Positions 18,169-26,396 of a stretch of 64,000 bases of DNA are shown one piece after another; position 1 is the stretch's first letter; the number at the start of each line of letters is the position of its first letter. The stretch comes from Hyphomicrobiales bacterium (GTDB lineage Bacteria; Pseudomonadota; Alphaproteobacteria; Rhizobiales; Rhizobiaceae): contig UBTY01000031.1 in the NCBI GenBank assembly GCA_900468535.1, positions 1 to 64,000 on the forward strand. Reading direction: 5' to 3'. Below the pieces are notes generated by a model. That model was not told where the DNA came from. It searched no databases and was given only the letters and a program-made list of their open reading frames with translations. The position numbers and the translations under genes are program-made.

Positions 18169-18947
18169 ACGAGATCAACCCGACCGTGACCGAAGCGGAT
18201 CTTCATGCCTATGCCGACGGACAGCTCCCCGAACAGGCGCGCGCCCGTGTCGAGGCATGGCTGAATGACAATCCTGAAGACGCGGCCCGCGTGGCGGAGT
18301 GGACGGCGCAAAACGCCGAAATCCGATCGCTCTTTGCACCTTACGAAAAATCCTCGGACGCGGATGCGGCACTTGTCACCAACAGAAGACAACAGTTGAC
18401 CTGGCCAAGGCGCGTGGCAGCGGCGGCTGCGATCGCTGCGGTTTTCGGCCTCGGAGCGTTGAGCGGCCACTACGGACCAGCCTTGCTTGAGAGGCCGGAT
18501 CTGCAACTGACCGAACTCGAAACTTTTCCCAACGAAGCTCGAAACGCCTTCCTGGTCTACGCCACCGAAGTCCGGCACCCCGTCGAGGTCTTTGCCGACG
18601 AGGAGGCCCATCTGGCGACCTGGCTCGGCAAGCGGCTCGCGATCCAGAACCTGCGGGTTCCGAACCTGCAGGAACTCGGTTTCAAGCTGGTCGGGGGCCG
18701 CCTGTTGCCTGTCGACGGTAAACCGGGGGCGATGTTCATGTACGAGGATCAGGCCGGCGAACGCCTGACTGTTCTTGTCGGCCGCAACGCCGACAACAGA
18801 TCGACGAGCTTCCGCTTCGCCTCTTCGGGCAATGTCGAAACCTTCTATTGGATCGATGGCGAACTCGGCTACGCCGTGACCGGCGAGGTCTCGCGCGAGG
18901 TGCTGAAAAAGGTAGCGGAGGAATGCTACCGGCAGTTTCCGTCGTGA
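18165..18947 (+). CDS. Membrane-anchored anti-sigma factor
   Basis: 260 aa. N-terminal cytoplasmic anti-sigma domain (VTEADLHAYADGQLPEQARA) without the HxxxCxxC zinc site, one transmembrane helix (about residues 84-104, Ala-rich), and a roughly 155-residue periplasmic domain. The layout resembles the RskA/FecR-like anti-sigma families. It should hold the adjacent sigma factor inactive until an envelope signal releases it. Its stop is 3 bp from the convergent nitrile hydratase accessory gene. Confidence 0.85.
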   Translation: MNEINPTVTEADLHAYADGQLPEQARARVEAWLNDNPEDAARVAEWTAQNAEIRSLFAPYEKSSDADAALVTNRRQQLTWPRRVAAAAAIAAVFGLGALSGHYGPALLERPDLQLTELETFPNEARNAFLVYATEVRHPVEVFADEEAHLATWLGKRLAIQNLRVPNLQELGFKLVGGRLLPVDGKPGAMFMYEDQAGERLTVLVGRNADNRSTSFRFASSGNVETFYWIDGELGYAVTGEVSREVLKKVAEECYRQFPS

Positions 18948-18950
18948 TCG

Positions 18951-19322
18951 TCAGCGCAGCGGATCGTTGGCAAGCTCGATCGGCTTGCCGTGCGGCGTCG
19001 CCTCCGCTGCCCGCTGCCAGCTCTTCTGCAGGTCGAGGATCATATCGGCGTCAGCAACGCCGCGCAGAACCAGGATCGCCGAAAGCGCTGAGACCCAGCA
19101 ATCGAAGTAATCGCTTCCATCTTCGGCGCGGCCGGGCTGGTGCAGCTCTCGGGACAGGGTCTCCGCCCATTCGCTCCATGTGAACAGGCCGCGCGCGTGC
19201 AGATGCACGGTCATGGCAAAGGCTTCCGCGGCCCAAGGCTCGGGAAACACCGGCTCGCCGTCCGCCGATTTCGGCAGTTGCGGTGATTGGGCGAGCGGCG
19301 AACGCGTTTCACACTGGCTCAA
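18951..19322 (-). CDS. Nitrile hydratase accessory protein (metallochaperone/activator)
   Basis: 123 aa from a TTG at 19322 that overlaps the end of the beta-subunit gene by 14 bp. Sequence features (VFPEPWAAEAFAMTVHLHAR, GLFTWSEWAETLSRE, SDYFDCWVSALSAIL) match the nitrile hydratase accessory family, which resembles the N-terminal half of the beta subunit and helps insert cobalt into the alpha subunit. Last gene of the alpha-beta-accessory operon. A longer in-frame extension upstream lies inside the beta gene and is rejected. Confidence 0.82.
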   Translation of the reverse strand: MSQCETRSPLAQSPQLPKSADGEPVFPEPWAAEAFAMTVHLHARGLFTWSEWAETLSRELHQPGRAEDGSDYFDCWVSALSAILVLRGVADADMILDLQKSWQRAAEATPHGKPIELANDPLR

Positions 19323-19968
19323 GATAGCTCTCCCATGCGTCGATCGAGACGCTAAGCGTCGGATCGGCACCCTCGCCCCAGATTTCGCCGCCATCGAAGA
19401 CAACAGTGTAGACCCATTGCGGATTCTCGCCCTTGCCATGGGCATTGTCGTCGGGAAAGACGAAGGAGCCCTGGACCGCCTCCACGACCCCGGACTTGGC
19501 ACGCGCATAACGCGGCAGCCGGGTATGTGTCGTCGGGTTGAAATTCCTGGTTCGAACCTTGTCTCCAGCCGCAAAGCGCGGCGGCGTCGCCACGGGCCTG
19601 TCGCAAGGACCACCCTTCGCGAGCACGCCAGGCACCATGTCTGCCTTGAGGATGCGCTTCGGCGTCGCGCCGTCCACCTGCTTGCGGCCCGCATCGATTT
19701 CGCCTGACGTCACGAAGCCGTGCCGCTCTAGCAGCACTTCAAGCGCCCGCGTCCAGATCTCGTAATAACTGGCACCAAGGTACTCGGCCGGAGGGATGCT
19801 TTCGCGCGTATGCCGGCTCTCATCGATATTCCACGCACCGAGCGCACCGCCTGACAGCGTGAGCCCGAGCGCTCGTTTCTCCCACTCCGCGTGAAAATAC
19901 GGCTCGTTCGTTTCGGGCGCGACAGGGCCGAAACCCATCTGGCCTCCTAGGTCGTGCGGGCCATTCAT
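19309..19968 (-). CDS. Nitrile hydratase subunit beta
   Basis: 219 aa, beginning [16 protein letters not shown], the standard start of beta subunits. The C-terminal SH3-like domain is visible ([20 protein letters not shown], then [20 protein letters not shown]). With the alpha subunit it forms the alpha2beta2 enzyme that hydrates nitriles to amides in the cytoplasm. Its start overlaps the alpha stop by 4 bp (19965-19968). The ATG choice is fixed by the conserved N-terminus. Confidence 0.93.
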   Translation of the reverse strand: MNGPHDLGGQMGFGPVAPETNEPYFHAEWEKRALGLTLSGGALGAWNIDESRHTRESIPPAEYLGASYYEIWTRALEVLLERHGFVTSGEIDAGRKQVDGATPKRILKADMVPGVLAKGGPCDRPVATPPRFAAGDKVRTRNFNPTTHTRLPRYARAKSGVVEAVQGSFVFPDDNAHGKGENPQWVYTVVFDGGEIWGEGADPTLSVSIDAWESYLEPV

Positions 19969-20612
19969 GCTGCAACTCCCGGCATGGAAGCAACGCCGGT
20001 TCCGATCATCGAATCGCGGCTGACGAGATCGGCAAGTTGCTCCTCGCTCCACCCGTCGGTACCATCAGGTCTTTCGGGAATGACCAGATAGCGCAACTCC
20101 GCCGTCGAATCCCAGACGCGGATCTTCTTGTCGTCAGCCAACGTCACGCCGAACTCGGCGAGCACGCCGCGCGGATCGATCACCGCCCTCGAGCGGTAGG
20201 CCGGCGCCTTGTACCAGACCGGCGGCAGGCCGAGTACCGACCACGGGTAACAGGAGCAAAGCGTGCAGACGACGAGATTGTGCGTCTCGCCGGTATTGAA
20301 CACCGCGCGCATGTGCTCGCCCTGACGTCCCGTATAGCCGAGGCTCGCGATCGCCGCCGTTGCATCGCGCCGGAGCCAGTCGGCGAAATCAGGATCGCTC
20401 CAGGCCTTCGCAACGACCCGAGCGCCGTTACGCGGCCCAATCTTGGTTTCGTAGGTCTCGACGATGGCGTCGATGGCCGCCGGATCGATCAGTCCCTTTT
20501 CCGTCAGAACTGTTTCAAGCGCCCTCACCCGCGCCTGCATGTCGGTGTAGCGGTTCTCATGGTCGTGATGATGGCCATGGCCATGATCGTGATGATGATC
20601 GTCGTCGTGCAC
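19965..20612 (-). CDS. Nitrile hydratase subunit alpha, cobalt type, with His-rich N-terminus
   Basis: 215 aa. The metal-binding claw [10 protein letters not shown] (C116, C119, S120, C121) carries threonine after the first cysteine, the signature of the non-corrin cobalt form; iron forms have serine. In the mature enzyme two cysteines are oxidised. The first 20 residues are unusual: [20 protein letters not shown] is almost all His and Asp and could hold metal ions. Three genes alpha, beta and accessory overlap in one operon 97 bp behind a lysE-family gene. No cobalt transporter is encoded nearby. Confidence 0.95.
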   Translation of the reverse strand: MHDDDHHHDHGHGHHHDHENRYTDMQARVRALETVLTEKGLIDPAAIDAIVETYETKIGPRNGARVVAKAWSDPDFADWLRRDATAAIASLGYTGRQGEHMRAVFNTGETHNLVVCTLCSCYPWSVLGLPPVWYKAPAYRSRAVIDPRGVLAEFGVTLADDKKIRVWDSTAELRYLVIPERPDGTDGWSEEQLADLVSRDSMIGTGVASMPGVAA

Positions 20613-20709
20613 GAGATAGTCCTCCGCGAATGCGTGGGCCTATCTTTAGGCGCTTGCAGCCGGGCCGCCAAGCCCAACCGGCAGGTCCACCGATGGGAAC
20701 CCTCAAACT

Positions 20710-21303
20710 CTATTTCAGCATCGGCCAGAGGCTGAGTACCAGTAACACGGCCATGGTGATGTTGAACCATTTGAGCCGCGTCGGATCCGACAACCAGTCA
20801 CGCAGCGCCGAACCGAAACCGGCCCAGGTCGAAACGCTCGGCACGTTGACCAGCGCGAAGGCAACTCCGACGATCAGGACACTAGCCAGATAGATATCGG
20901 GGATCGTGTAGGTCGCCATGGCGGTCACCGCCATGACCCACGCCTTCGGATTGACCCACTGGAAGGCTGCCGCCGAGAGGAATGACATCGGCTTCACCCC
21001 GCTTTTGCCTTCGCCGAGGGTACGCGACGTCGCGATCTTCCACGCGATCCAGGCAAGATAGGCGCCGCCTGCAAACTTCAGGGTGGTATAGAGAGCGGGC
21101 ACCGTATGAAGCAGAGCGCCCAGCCCGAAGCCGACGCCGATGAGGAGCGAAAACAAACCGGCCCCGATGCCGAGCATGTGCGGAACAGTACGGCGGAAGC
21201 CGAAGTTCACGCCCGAGGCGAAGAGCATCATGTTGTTGGGACCTGGCGTTATCGATGTCGTGAAGGCAAACAGGACGAGTGCCAGAAATGTATCCAATGG
21301 CAT
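20710..21303 (-). CDS. LysE family amino acid exporter
   Basis: 197 aa with about six hydrophobic segments and the family motif FTTSITPGPNNMMLFASGVN near the N-terminus, then FQWVNPKAWVMAVTAMATY. LysE/RhtB proteins export amino acids such as lysine, homoserine or threonine. The ATG at 21303 is preceded by GGGGAGG. A strong palindrome (21346-21370) sits 42 nt upstream and matches the operator before the left-edge aminotransferase. Same strand as the nitrile hydratase operon. Confidence 0.88.
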   Translation of the reverse strand: MPLDTFLALVLFAFTTSITPGPNNMMLFASGVNFGFRRTVPHMLGIGAGLFSLLIGVGFGLGALLHTVPALYTTLKFAGGAYLAWIAWKIATSRTLGEGKSGVKPMSFLSAAAFQWVNPKAWVMAVTAMATYTIPDIYLASVLIVGVAFALVNVPSVSTWAGFGSALRDWLSDPTRLKWFNITMAVLLVLSLWPMLK

Positions 21304-21345
21304 GGGACCTCCCCGAGGTCCGCATTCATTGGCGACCTCGATCAT

Positions 21346-21370
21346 TTTAGGTCAAGATAATTGACCTAAA
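21346..21370. promoter_or_regulatory. 25-bp perfect palindrome upstream of the lysE-family gene, AGGTCA-N7-TGACCT
   Basis: Arms TTTAGGTCAA (21346-21355) and TTGACCTAAA (21361-21370) are perfect complements around GATAA. It lies between the divergent lysE-family and aldo-keto reductase genes, closer to the former. The core AGGTCA-N7-TGACCT recurs with one mismatch at 1098-1122. Confidence 0.65.
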
Positions 21371-21447
21371 TATGCCGTTCCACGCAATCATTGTCATGGT
21401 GACAGGATTGGTTGAAAGATTGCGGCGCCATCCAATCATTTACTGGG

Positions 21448-22302
21448 ATGAAGATCATGCAAGACGAGACAATCCCGACCATCCGTTTCCCTGACGGTAC
21501 CGAAGCTCCTGCCCTCGGCCAGGGAACTTGGAACATGGGCGAAAACGCCGCGGAGGCGAAGCGCGAGGTCGAAAGCCTACGCGCCGGTCTCGATCTTGGT
21601 ACGACGCTCATCGATACAGCGGAAATGTATGCCGAAGGCGGAGCCGAGCAGATCGTCGGCGAAGCGATCCGCGGCCGCCGCGACGTCTTCCTCGTCAGCA
21701 AGGTCTACCCCTGGAATGCCAGCCGCAAAGGCACCGTCGAGGCCTGCGAAAACAGCCTGTTGCGCATGGGGACAGACCGCATCGATCTCTATCTCCTGCA
21801 CTGGCGCGGCAATCATCCGCTCGCCGAAACTGTCGAGGCCTTCGAGGCTCTGAAGGCGGCCGGCAAGATCGGCGCCTGGGGCGTGTCCAATTTCGATACT
21901 GACGACATGGAGGAACTGCTAGCCGTTCCCTCCGGAGCAAATGTGGCGGCCAATCAGGTGCTCTACAATCTCGCCCGCCGCGGCATCGAGTTCGACCTGT
22001 TGCCCTGGTGCCAGCAGCGCAACATCCCGGTCATGGCCTATTCGCCGATCGAGCAGGGCCGCATTCTGCACAATCCCGAACTGATCCGCATCGCCAAGGC
22101 CAACCAGGCGACGCCGGCGCAAGTGGCGCTTGCCTTCCTGCTGGAACGAGACGGCGTAATCGTCATCCCGAAGACGGCGAATGCCGCCCGCGCCGCGGAA
22201 AACCGCGACGCCGTCTCGCTAGATATCACCGACGAGGATTGGGCAGCGCTCGATGCAGCCTTCCCCCCGCCCACACGAAAAAAGCCGCTGGAGATGCTGT
22301 GA
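21448..22302 (+). CDS. Aldo/keto reductase
   Basis: 284 aa (or 281 if the ATG at 21457 is used; a weak GGGATGAAG site favours the second). TIM-barrel reductase with the catalytic tetrad visible: Asp and Tyr in [11 protein letters not shown], Lys in LVSKVYPW, His in LYLLHWRG, and the NADPH-binding [20 protein letters not shown] near the C-terminus. Similar to YeaE/DkgA-type enzymes that reduce aldehydes such as methylglyoxal. Its last codons also form part of the terminator of the convergent Old Yellow Enzyme gene. Confidence 0.9.
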   Translation: MKIMQDETIPTIRFPDGTEAPALGQGTWNMGENAAEAKREVESLRAGLDLGTTLIDTAEMYAEGGAEQIVGEAIRGRRDVFLVSKVYPWNASRKGTVEACENSLLRMGTDRIDLYLLHWRGNHPLAETVEAFEALKAAGKIGAWGVSNFDTDDMEELLAVPSGANVAANQVLYNLARRGIEFDLLPWCQQRNIPVMAYSPIEQGRILHNPELIRIAKANQATPAQVALAFLLERDGVIVIPKTANAARAAENRDAVSLDITDEDWAALDAAFPPPTRKKPLEML

Positions 22303-22313
22303 ACTCCAACGGC
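22278..22313 (-). terminator. Intrinsic terminator for the Old Yellow Enzyme gene, inside the aldo/keto reductase 3' end
   Basis: On the minus strand a 10-bp stem (22313-22304 with 22293-22284, one G-T wobble) with a 10-nt loop is followed by six T. It begins about 50 nt after the Old Yellow Enzyme stop and uses the last coding bases of the opposite gene. Confidence 0.7.
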
Positions 22314-22362
22314 CTTCCGGTCACCGGCCGGCGACCCTAACCAATCCGGGTTGGACAAGTGA

Positions 22363-23487
22363 TCAGGCAGCTTTTGCCTTCGAGCCAGCCTCGTATGCCG
22401 GGTAGTCGGTGTATCCCTCCGCGCCACCACCGTAGTAGGTCTCACGGTTCGGCGTCGCCAATGGCAGGTCTCGCTGGAGTCGCTCCACCAAGTCGGGATT
22501 TGCGATGAATGGTTGACCGAAAGCCGCAAGATCGATCAGGCCATCATGCAGGAACTGCTCTGCGCGACGCTTGTCGAGCGAACCAGCAAGAATAAGCGTG
22601 CCAGAATAGCTCTGACGGAACTTGCGCAGAAAATCCTTCGAAATCGCCGGAGCGCTGGCAGGCCCCTGGTCTTTCAAATGCACGTAGGCAAGGTTCCGCT
22701 CAGCAAGCGCTGACGCAAGGTGCAGGTAGGTTTCCTCGATCAAGGGATGATGCGGCATGTCGAACAGCTTGCCGTATGGCGAAAGGCGGATACCAACCTT
22801 CTCGGCACCGATCCGCGCCGCCACCGCATCGACGATCTCAAGCACGAAGCGCGTCCGATCTTCTACGTTTCCGGCGCCGTAACGGTCGGTGCGGTCGTTG
22901 ATCTCAGGATTGAGAAACTGCTCCAGCAGATAACCGTTTGCACCGTGGATTTCGACGCCGTCAAACCCGGCGGCAACGGCATTGGCCGCAGCATTCGCAA
23001 AGTCGTCTACGACCCTTGCGACCTCGTCGGTGCCAAGCGGCCTCGGCACACTCGCTTCGACAAAACCGGCCACACCGTCCTCGTTGAACGCATAGGCCGT
23101 GCTCTTGTCGTCGCGCGCCGGTTTGGCGCTGGAACTGACAGGCTGTCCGCCGTCCGGCTGAAGGGAGGTATGCGACATGCGGCCGACATGCCAGATCTGC
23201 GCGAATATCTTCCCACCCTCCTCATGCACCGCCTTCGTCACGCCCTGCCAGCCACGAACCTGCTCCTCCGACCAGATGCCGGGAATGAAGGCGAAGCCCG
23301 TTCCCTCTTGCGAGATCGGCGTCCCTTCGGAAACGATCAGACCGGCACCAGCGCGCTGCCGATAATAGTCGGCGGTCTGCTGGTCGGCTATACCGTCCTT
23401 CGCCCTCGCCCGGGTCATCGGAGCCATGACGACACGGTTGCGAAGCTTTTGGCCGCGAAGGTCGTGGACTTCAAAGAGAGACTTCAT
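22363..23487 (-). CDS. Old Yellow Enzyme-type alkene reductase (NemA-like)
   Basis: 374 aa FMN-dependent TIM barrel. MKSLFEVHDLRGQKLRNRVV, MAPMTRARAKDGI, the FMN-site IWHVGRMSH, the substrate pair in GVEIHGANGYLLEQFLNP (His and Asn), and the C-terminal DYPAYE tail match the NemA group. These enzymes reduce activated alkenes, maleimides and nitro compounds using NAD(P)H. Start at 23487 is chosen because AGGA lies 9 nt upstream. A LysR regulator is divergent, with a 22-bp imperfect palindrome between them. Confidence 0.92.
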   Translation of the reverse strand: MKSLFEVHDLRGQKLRNRVVMAPMTRARAKDGIADQQTADYYRQRAGAGLIVSEGTPISQEGTGFAFIPGIWSEEQVRGWQGVTKAVHEEGGKIFAQIWHVGRMSHTSLQPDGGQPVSSSAKPARDDKSTAYAFNEDGVAGFVEASVPRPLGTDEVARVVDDFANAAANAVAAGFDGVEIHGANGYLLEQFLNPEINDRTDRYGAGNVEDRTRFVLEIVDAVAARIGAEKVGIRLSPYGKLFDMPHHPLIEETYLHLASALAERNLAYVHLKDQGPASAPAISKDFLRKFRQSYSGTLILAGSLDKRRAEQFLHDGLIDLAAFGQPFIANPDLVERLQRDLPLATPNRETYYGGGAEGYTDYPAYEAGSKAKAA

Positions 23488-23503
23488 GAGCGTCATTCCT
23501 TAT

Positions 23504-23525
23504 TCGGTTGATTATCATCGACCGA
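23504..23525. promoter_or_regulatory. Imperfect 22-bp palindrome between Old Yellow Enzyme and LysR genes
   Basis: Arms TCGGTTGAT (23504-23512) and ATCGACCGA (23517-23525), one mismatch. Located in the 84-bp divergent gap, the expected place for a LysR-type regulator box. Confidence 0.55.
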
Positions 23526-23571
23526 GTAGATATCTCTGGCGCATTCAGAAATCCAACAGATGGAGATCATG

Positions 23572-24549
23572 ATGTCGATCGATCATGCTCATATCTTGAA
23601 ATTCGACCTCAATCTGCTGGTCGCTTTTGATGCCCTCATGACCGAACGTAACGTCACGCGCGCCGCGCAGCGCATCGGCACGTCTCAATCCGCCTTGAGT
23701 CACAATCTCGGGCGCTTGCGGGCACTTCTGTCGGACGAGCTGTTTGTTCGCTCGGCGCGCGGGATCGAACCGACACCACGAGCGCAGGAGCTCGCCGAAA
23801 CTGTCAGCGGCATCCTCTGCACCATCCAGTCCCGCCTGATCGAGCCTGAGCAATTCGACCCGGCAACGGATGAGCGGACCTTTACGCTTGGAATGACCGA
23901 CTACCTCGAGAGCCTGCTGATGCCGCCGCTTCTCGCTTCGGTTCGCGAGCAGGCGCCACATGTCGATTTCGTGATACGGTCGCTGGATCAGGATTATCCC
24001 GCGGATCTGCTGGACAGTGGCGAGATCGATCTCGCGATCGGCAAGGTGGAGACCGGCAACGAGCTCCACAAACGCCGCAAGCTCTGGTCCGAGCGTTATG
24101 TCATCCTGAGCAATCCGGAGACAACCGGCGGTCCCGGCGCAATCGACCTCGATACATTTCTTGCGACCCCGCAGGCCGTGATCGTCAGCAAGGACGGCCG
24201 CTGCCGGCTCGTGGACGAAGTGCTGGCCGAGCGCGGATTGAAACGACGCGCGGCGGTGACCACGCCGCATCTATTCACGCTGCCGATCCTGGTTCGGGAT
24301 ACGCACGTCATCGCCGCCGTGCCGGCAAGCTTCGCCCGAGCCTGGGCACCAGTGTTCGGCCTCGCCATCAGCCCGGGACCGGTGGACATCCCGCCCTATG
24401 ACATCTCACTTGGATGGCACACCTCGTCCGACCGGAACGCCGGGCACGTCTGGCTGCGCCAACAGGTTCTTGCAGCGCTCGAGCCTGTGCGTGCCAAGGT
24501 CTTGGAGGCCAATGCAGGGTCCGATATCGCCTTGATCGCTGCCGAATAG
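23572..24549 (+). CDS. LysR family transcriptional regulator
   Basis: 325 aa. N-terminal LysR helix-turn-helix: NLLVAFDALMTERNVTRAAQ, then RIGTSQSALSHNLGRLRALL. The rest is the periplasmic-binding-like effector domain. Three in-frame ATGs lie within 13 bp; 23572 has GGAG with 6-nt spacing. Divergent from the Old Yellow Enzyme gene, which it most likely controls in response to an electrophile. Ends at a hairpin facing the GST gene. Confidence 0.88.
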   Translation: MSIDHAHILKFDLNLLVAFDALMTERNVTRAAQRIGTSQSALSHNLGRLRALLSDELFVRSARGIEPTPRAQELAETVSGILCTIQSRLIEPEQFDPATDERTFTLGMTDYLESLLMPPLLASVREQAPHVDFVIRSLDQDYPADLLDSGEIDLAIGKVETGNELHKRRKLWSERYVILSNPETTGGPGAIDLDTFLATPQAVIVSKDGRCRLVDEVLAERGLKRRAAVTTPHLFTLPILVRDTHVIAAVPASFARAWAPVFGLAISPGPVDIPPYDISLGWHTSSDRNAGHVWLRQQVLAALEPVRAKVLEANAGSDIALIAAE

Positions 24550-24565
24550 GCGGCTGGCGCGAGCA

Positions 24566-24594
24566 GCTGCTGGGTTAGTCAGATCCCCAGCAGC
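24566..24594. terminator. Bidirectional hairpin between lysR and gst genes
   Basis: Perfect 9-bp stem GCTGCTGGG/CCCAGCAGC with an 11-nt loop in the 58-bp convergent gap. No strong T-run. Confidence 0.55.
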
Positions 24595-24607
24595 CATACT
24601 GATCATT

Positions 24608-25243
24608 CTAGATTGCCACCAGTCCTTCGGCCTGAAGCGCCTGCTGCACAGACGGACGGGACCGTACGCGCTCGTACCAGGACTGTAGGTTGCGCAGGCT
24701 ATCGAAGTGAATGTCAGCCCTGATGTAGCTGGTGAGCCACGGCGCTTGTCCCCAACCGGTGAGCGCAAAGAGATAGGCGTCCGCAACGGTGAAATCGTCG
24801 CCTGCCAGATAGGGACGCCCTTCCAACTCCTTGTCCATGAAGGCGTAGCGGCTTTCGAGCTTCGGCTTGGCCGTCTCAACATATTTGCCGGCCAAGCGCG
24901 CATAGAGCAGCGGAATGAACCCCTTGTGAATTTCCGACGTCAGGAAGCTCAGCCATTGTTGAAGCTTGTAGCGGGCGATCGTGCCGTTCGCGGGCGCCAA
25001 TCCGAGTTCCGGTTTCAGATCGGCGAGATATTGAACGATTGCCGGCCCCTCCGTGAAAATCGTACCGTCGTCGAGTTCCAGAGCAGGCACATAGCCGAGC
25101 GGATTGACCTCCTCGAAATTCCCGTCGATCCCGAAGCTGTGCTTCTTGCTGTCAACAAGCACCAGCTCGACATCGATCCCGAGCTCGTTGAGCACGATAT
25201 GCGGTGCGAGCGAGCAAGCGGCCGGGATGTAATAGAGCTTCAT
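24608..25243 (-). CDS. Glutathione S-transferase, beta-class like
   Basis: 211 aa. MKLYYIPAACSLAPHIVLNE matches bacterial beta-class GstA, including the active-site cysteine at position 10. The thioredoxin-like N-domain (VNPLGYVPALELDDGTIFTE) binds glutathione, and the helical C-domain has the conserved AGDDFTVADAYLF segment. It conjugates or reduces electrophiles with glutathione. Start 25243 follows GGAAG. Divergent from a small HxlR regulator that may control it. Confidence 0.92.
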   Translation of the reverse strand: MKLYYIPAACSLAPHIVLNELGIDVELVLVDSKKHSFGIDGNFEEVNPLGYVPALELDDGTIFTEGPAIVQYLADLKPELGLAPANGTIARYKLQQWLSFLTSEIHKGFIPLLYARLAGKYVETAKPKLESRYAFMDKELEGRPYLAGDDFTVADAYLFALTGWGQAPWLTSYIRADIHFDSLRNLQSWYERVRSRPSVQQALQAEGLVAI

Positions 25244-25373
25244 GTTTCTTCCTTTTTTGATGTCCGCCAACGCGCGACACGTCGGCTCGGCGGCAATCTA
25301 AAAGCTCGGGCTATTTTTTGAAGAAGGCACTATAATGTAGTGTAGGTACATATTTTATACCAAGGAGATCCAC

Positions 25374-25709
25374 GTGAAGGAGAGCGTAACCAATTGCACC
25401 GTGGAGGAAGCCATGCGGCTGCTTGGCGGCAGATGGCGGCTACTGATCGTGTATTTCCTTCTCGATGGGCCGAAGCGTTTCAACGCACTGAGGCGTAGCC
25501 TGCCGGGCATCTCGCAGCGCATGCTGACGCTCGATCTTCGCGCGTTGGAGGATGCCCGGCTGATCAGCCGTACCGTCTATCCGACCGTGCCGGTCACCGT
25601 CGAATATCAATTGACGGATGACGGAAACCGGATGGTCCCCGTGGTCAAGGTGATGCAGGAATTTGGAAAATGGCTGCAGGAGCGAGAGCCGACAGAGGCG
25701 TCAGCCTGA
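25374..25709 (+). CDS. HxlR family transcriptional regulator
   Basis: 111 aa from a GTG preceded by AAGGAG. The conserved N-terminal cysteine (TNCTVEEAMRLLGGRWRLLI) and the winged helix (FNALRRSLPGISQRMLTLDL, wing RTVYPTVPVTVEYQLTDDG) are intact. The 130-bp gap to the divergent GST gene contains an AT-rich stretch (25331-25360) likely to hold both promoters. Probably a redox- or electrophile-responsive regulator of the GST gene. Second HxlR/enzyme pair in the window. Confidence 0.87.
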   Translation: MKESVTNCTVEEAMRLLGGRWRLLIVYFLLDGPKRFNALRRSLPGISQRMLTLDLRALEDARLISRTVYPTVPVTVEYQLTDDGNRMVPVVKVMQEFGKWLQEREPTEASA

Positions 25710-25747
25710 ACGGGCTTGAGGAAGCCGCGACGAAGAACGGAATGAAA

Positions 25748-25779
25748 GTTCCGGCAAGCCGAATGCGGCTCGCCGGAAC
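25748..25779. terminator. Bidirectional hairpin between hxlR-type gene and ilvN
   Basis: GTTCCGGC (25748-25755) pairs with GCCGGAAC (25772-25779); the stem continues inward with AGCC/GGCT after one mismatch. Located in the 88-bp convergent gap. Confidence 0.65.
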
Positions 25780-25797
25780 AGCTGTTCGCAGTGTTTC

Positions 25798-26370
25798 TTA
25801 CATGCCCTGCTGGCCGCGGTTCATCGCGGCGATACCGGTGCGGCAGACTTCGATCAGGCCAAGGGGCTTCATGATCGACACGAACTGGTCGATCTTCGAA
25901 GACTTGCCGGTGATCTCGAGAATGAAGTGATCGACCGTCGCGTCGACGACCTTCGCATGGAAGGCGTCGGCGAGCCGAAGCGTCTCGGCACGGGTCTCGC
26001 CCGTCCCGACGACCTTGACAAGCGCGACTTCGCGCTCGATCGGGCGCTCCTGGCCGAGTTCACGGGCGCGAACCGTCAGGTCGACAACCCGATGGACAGG
26101 AACGATGCGCTCGAGCTGTGCCTTGATCTGCTCGAGAACATGCGGCGTGCCGCGCGTCACGATCGTAATGCGCGACAGATGCGCCTGATGCTCGGTCTCT
26201 GAAACGGTCAGGCTCTCGATGTTGTAGCCACGGCCGGAGAAAAGGCCGATGACACGGGCAAGGACGCCCGGCTCGTTATCGACGAGAACCGAAAGCGTGT
26301 GGCTTTCGACCGCCGCCGTCTCCGGCGAGATGAAATAGGCAGAGCCCGTCGGCTGTAGGTGTGCGTTCAT
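25798..26370 (-). CDS. ilvN: Acetolactate synthase small (regulatory) subunit
   Basis: 190 aa. N-terminal ACT domain (HTLSVLVDNEPGVLARVIGL, then FSGRGYNIESLTVSETEHQA) and the C-terminal ALS_ss_C domain. It binds valine and confers feedback inhibition on the large subunit. It lies 26 bp behind ilvB on the same strand, so both share the attenuator-controlled transcript. ilvH is the alternative symbol used for this type. Confidence 0.95.
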   Translation of the reverse strand: MNAHLQPTGSAYFISPETAAVESHTLSVLVDNEPGVLARVIGLFSGRGYNIESLTVSETEHQAHLSRITIVTRGTPHVLEQIKAQLERIVPVHRVVDLTVRARELGQERPIEREVALVKVVGTGETRAETLRLADAFHAKVVDATVDHFILEITGKSSKIDQFVSIMKPLGLIEVCRTGIAAMNRGQQGM

Positions 26371-26396
26371 AGTGTTGGGTTTCCTCTACCTTATTA

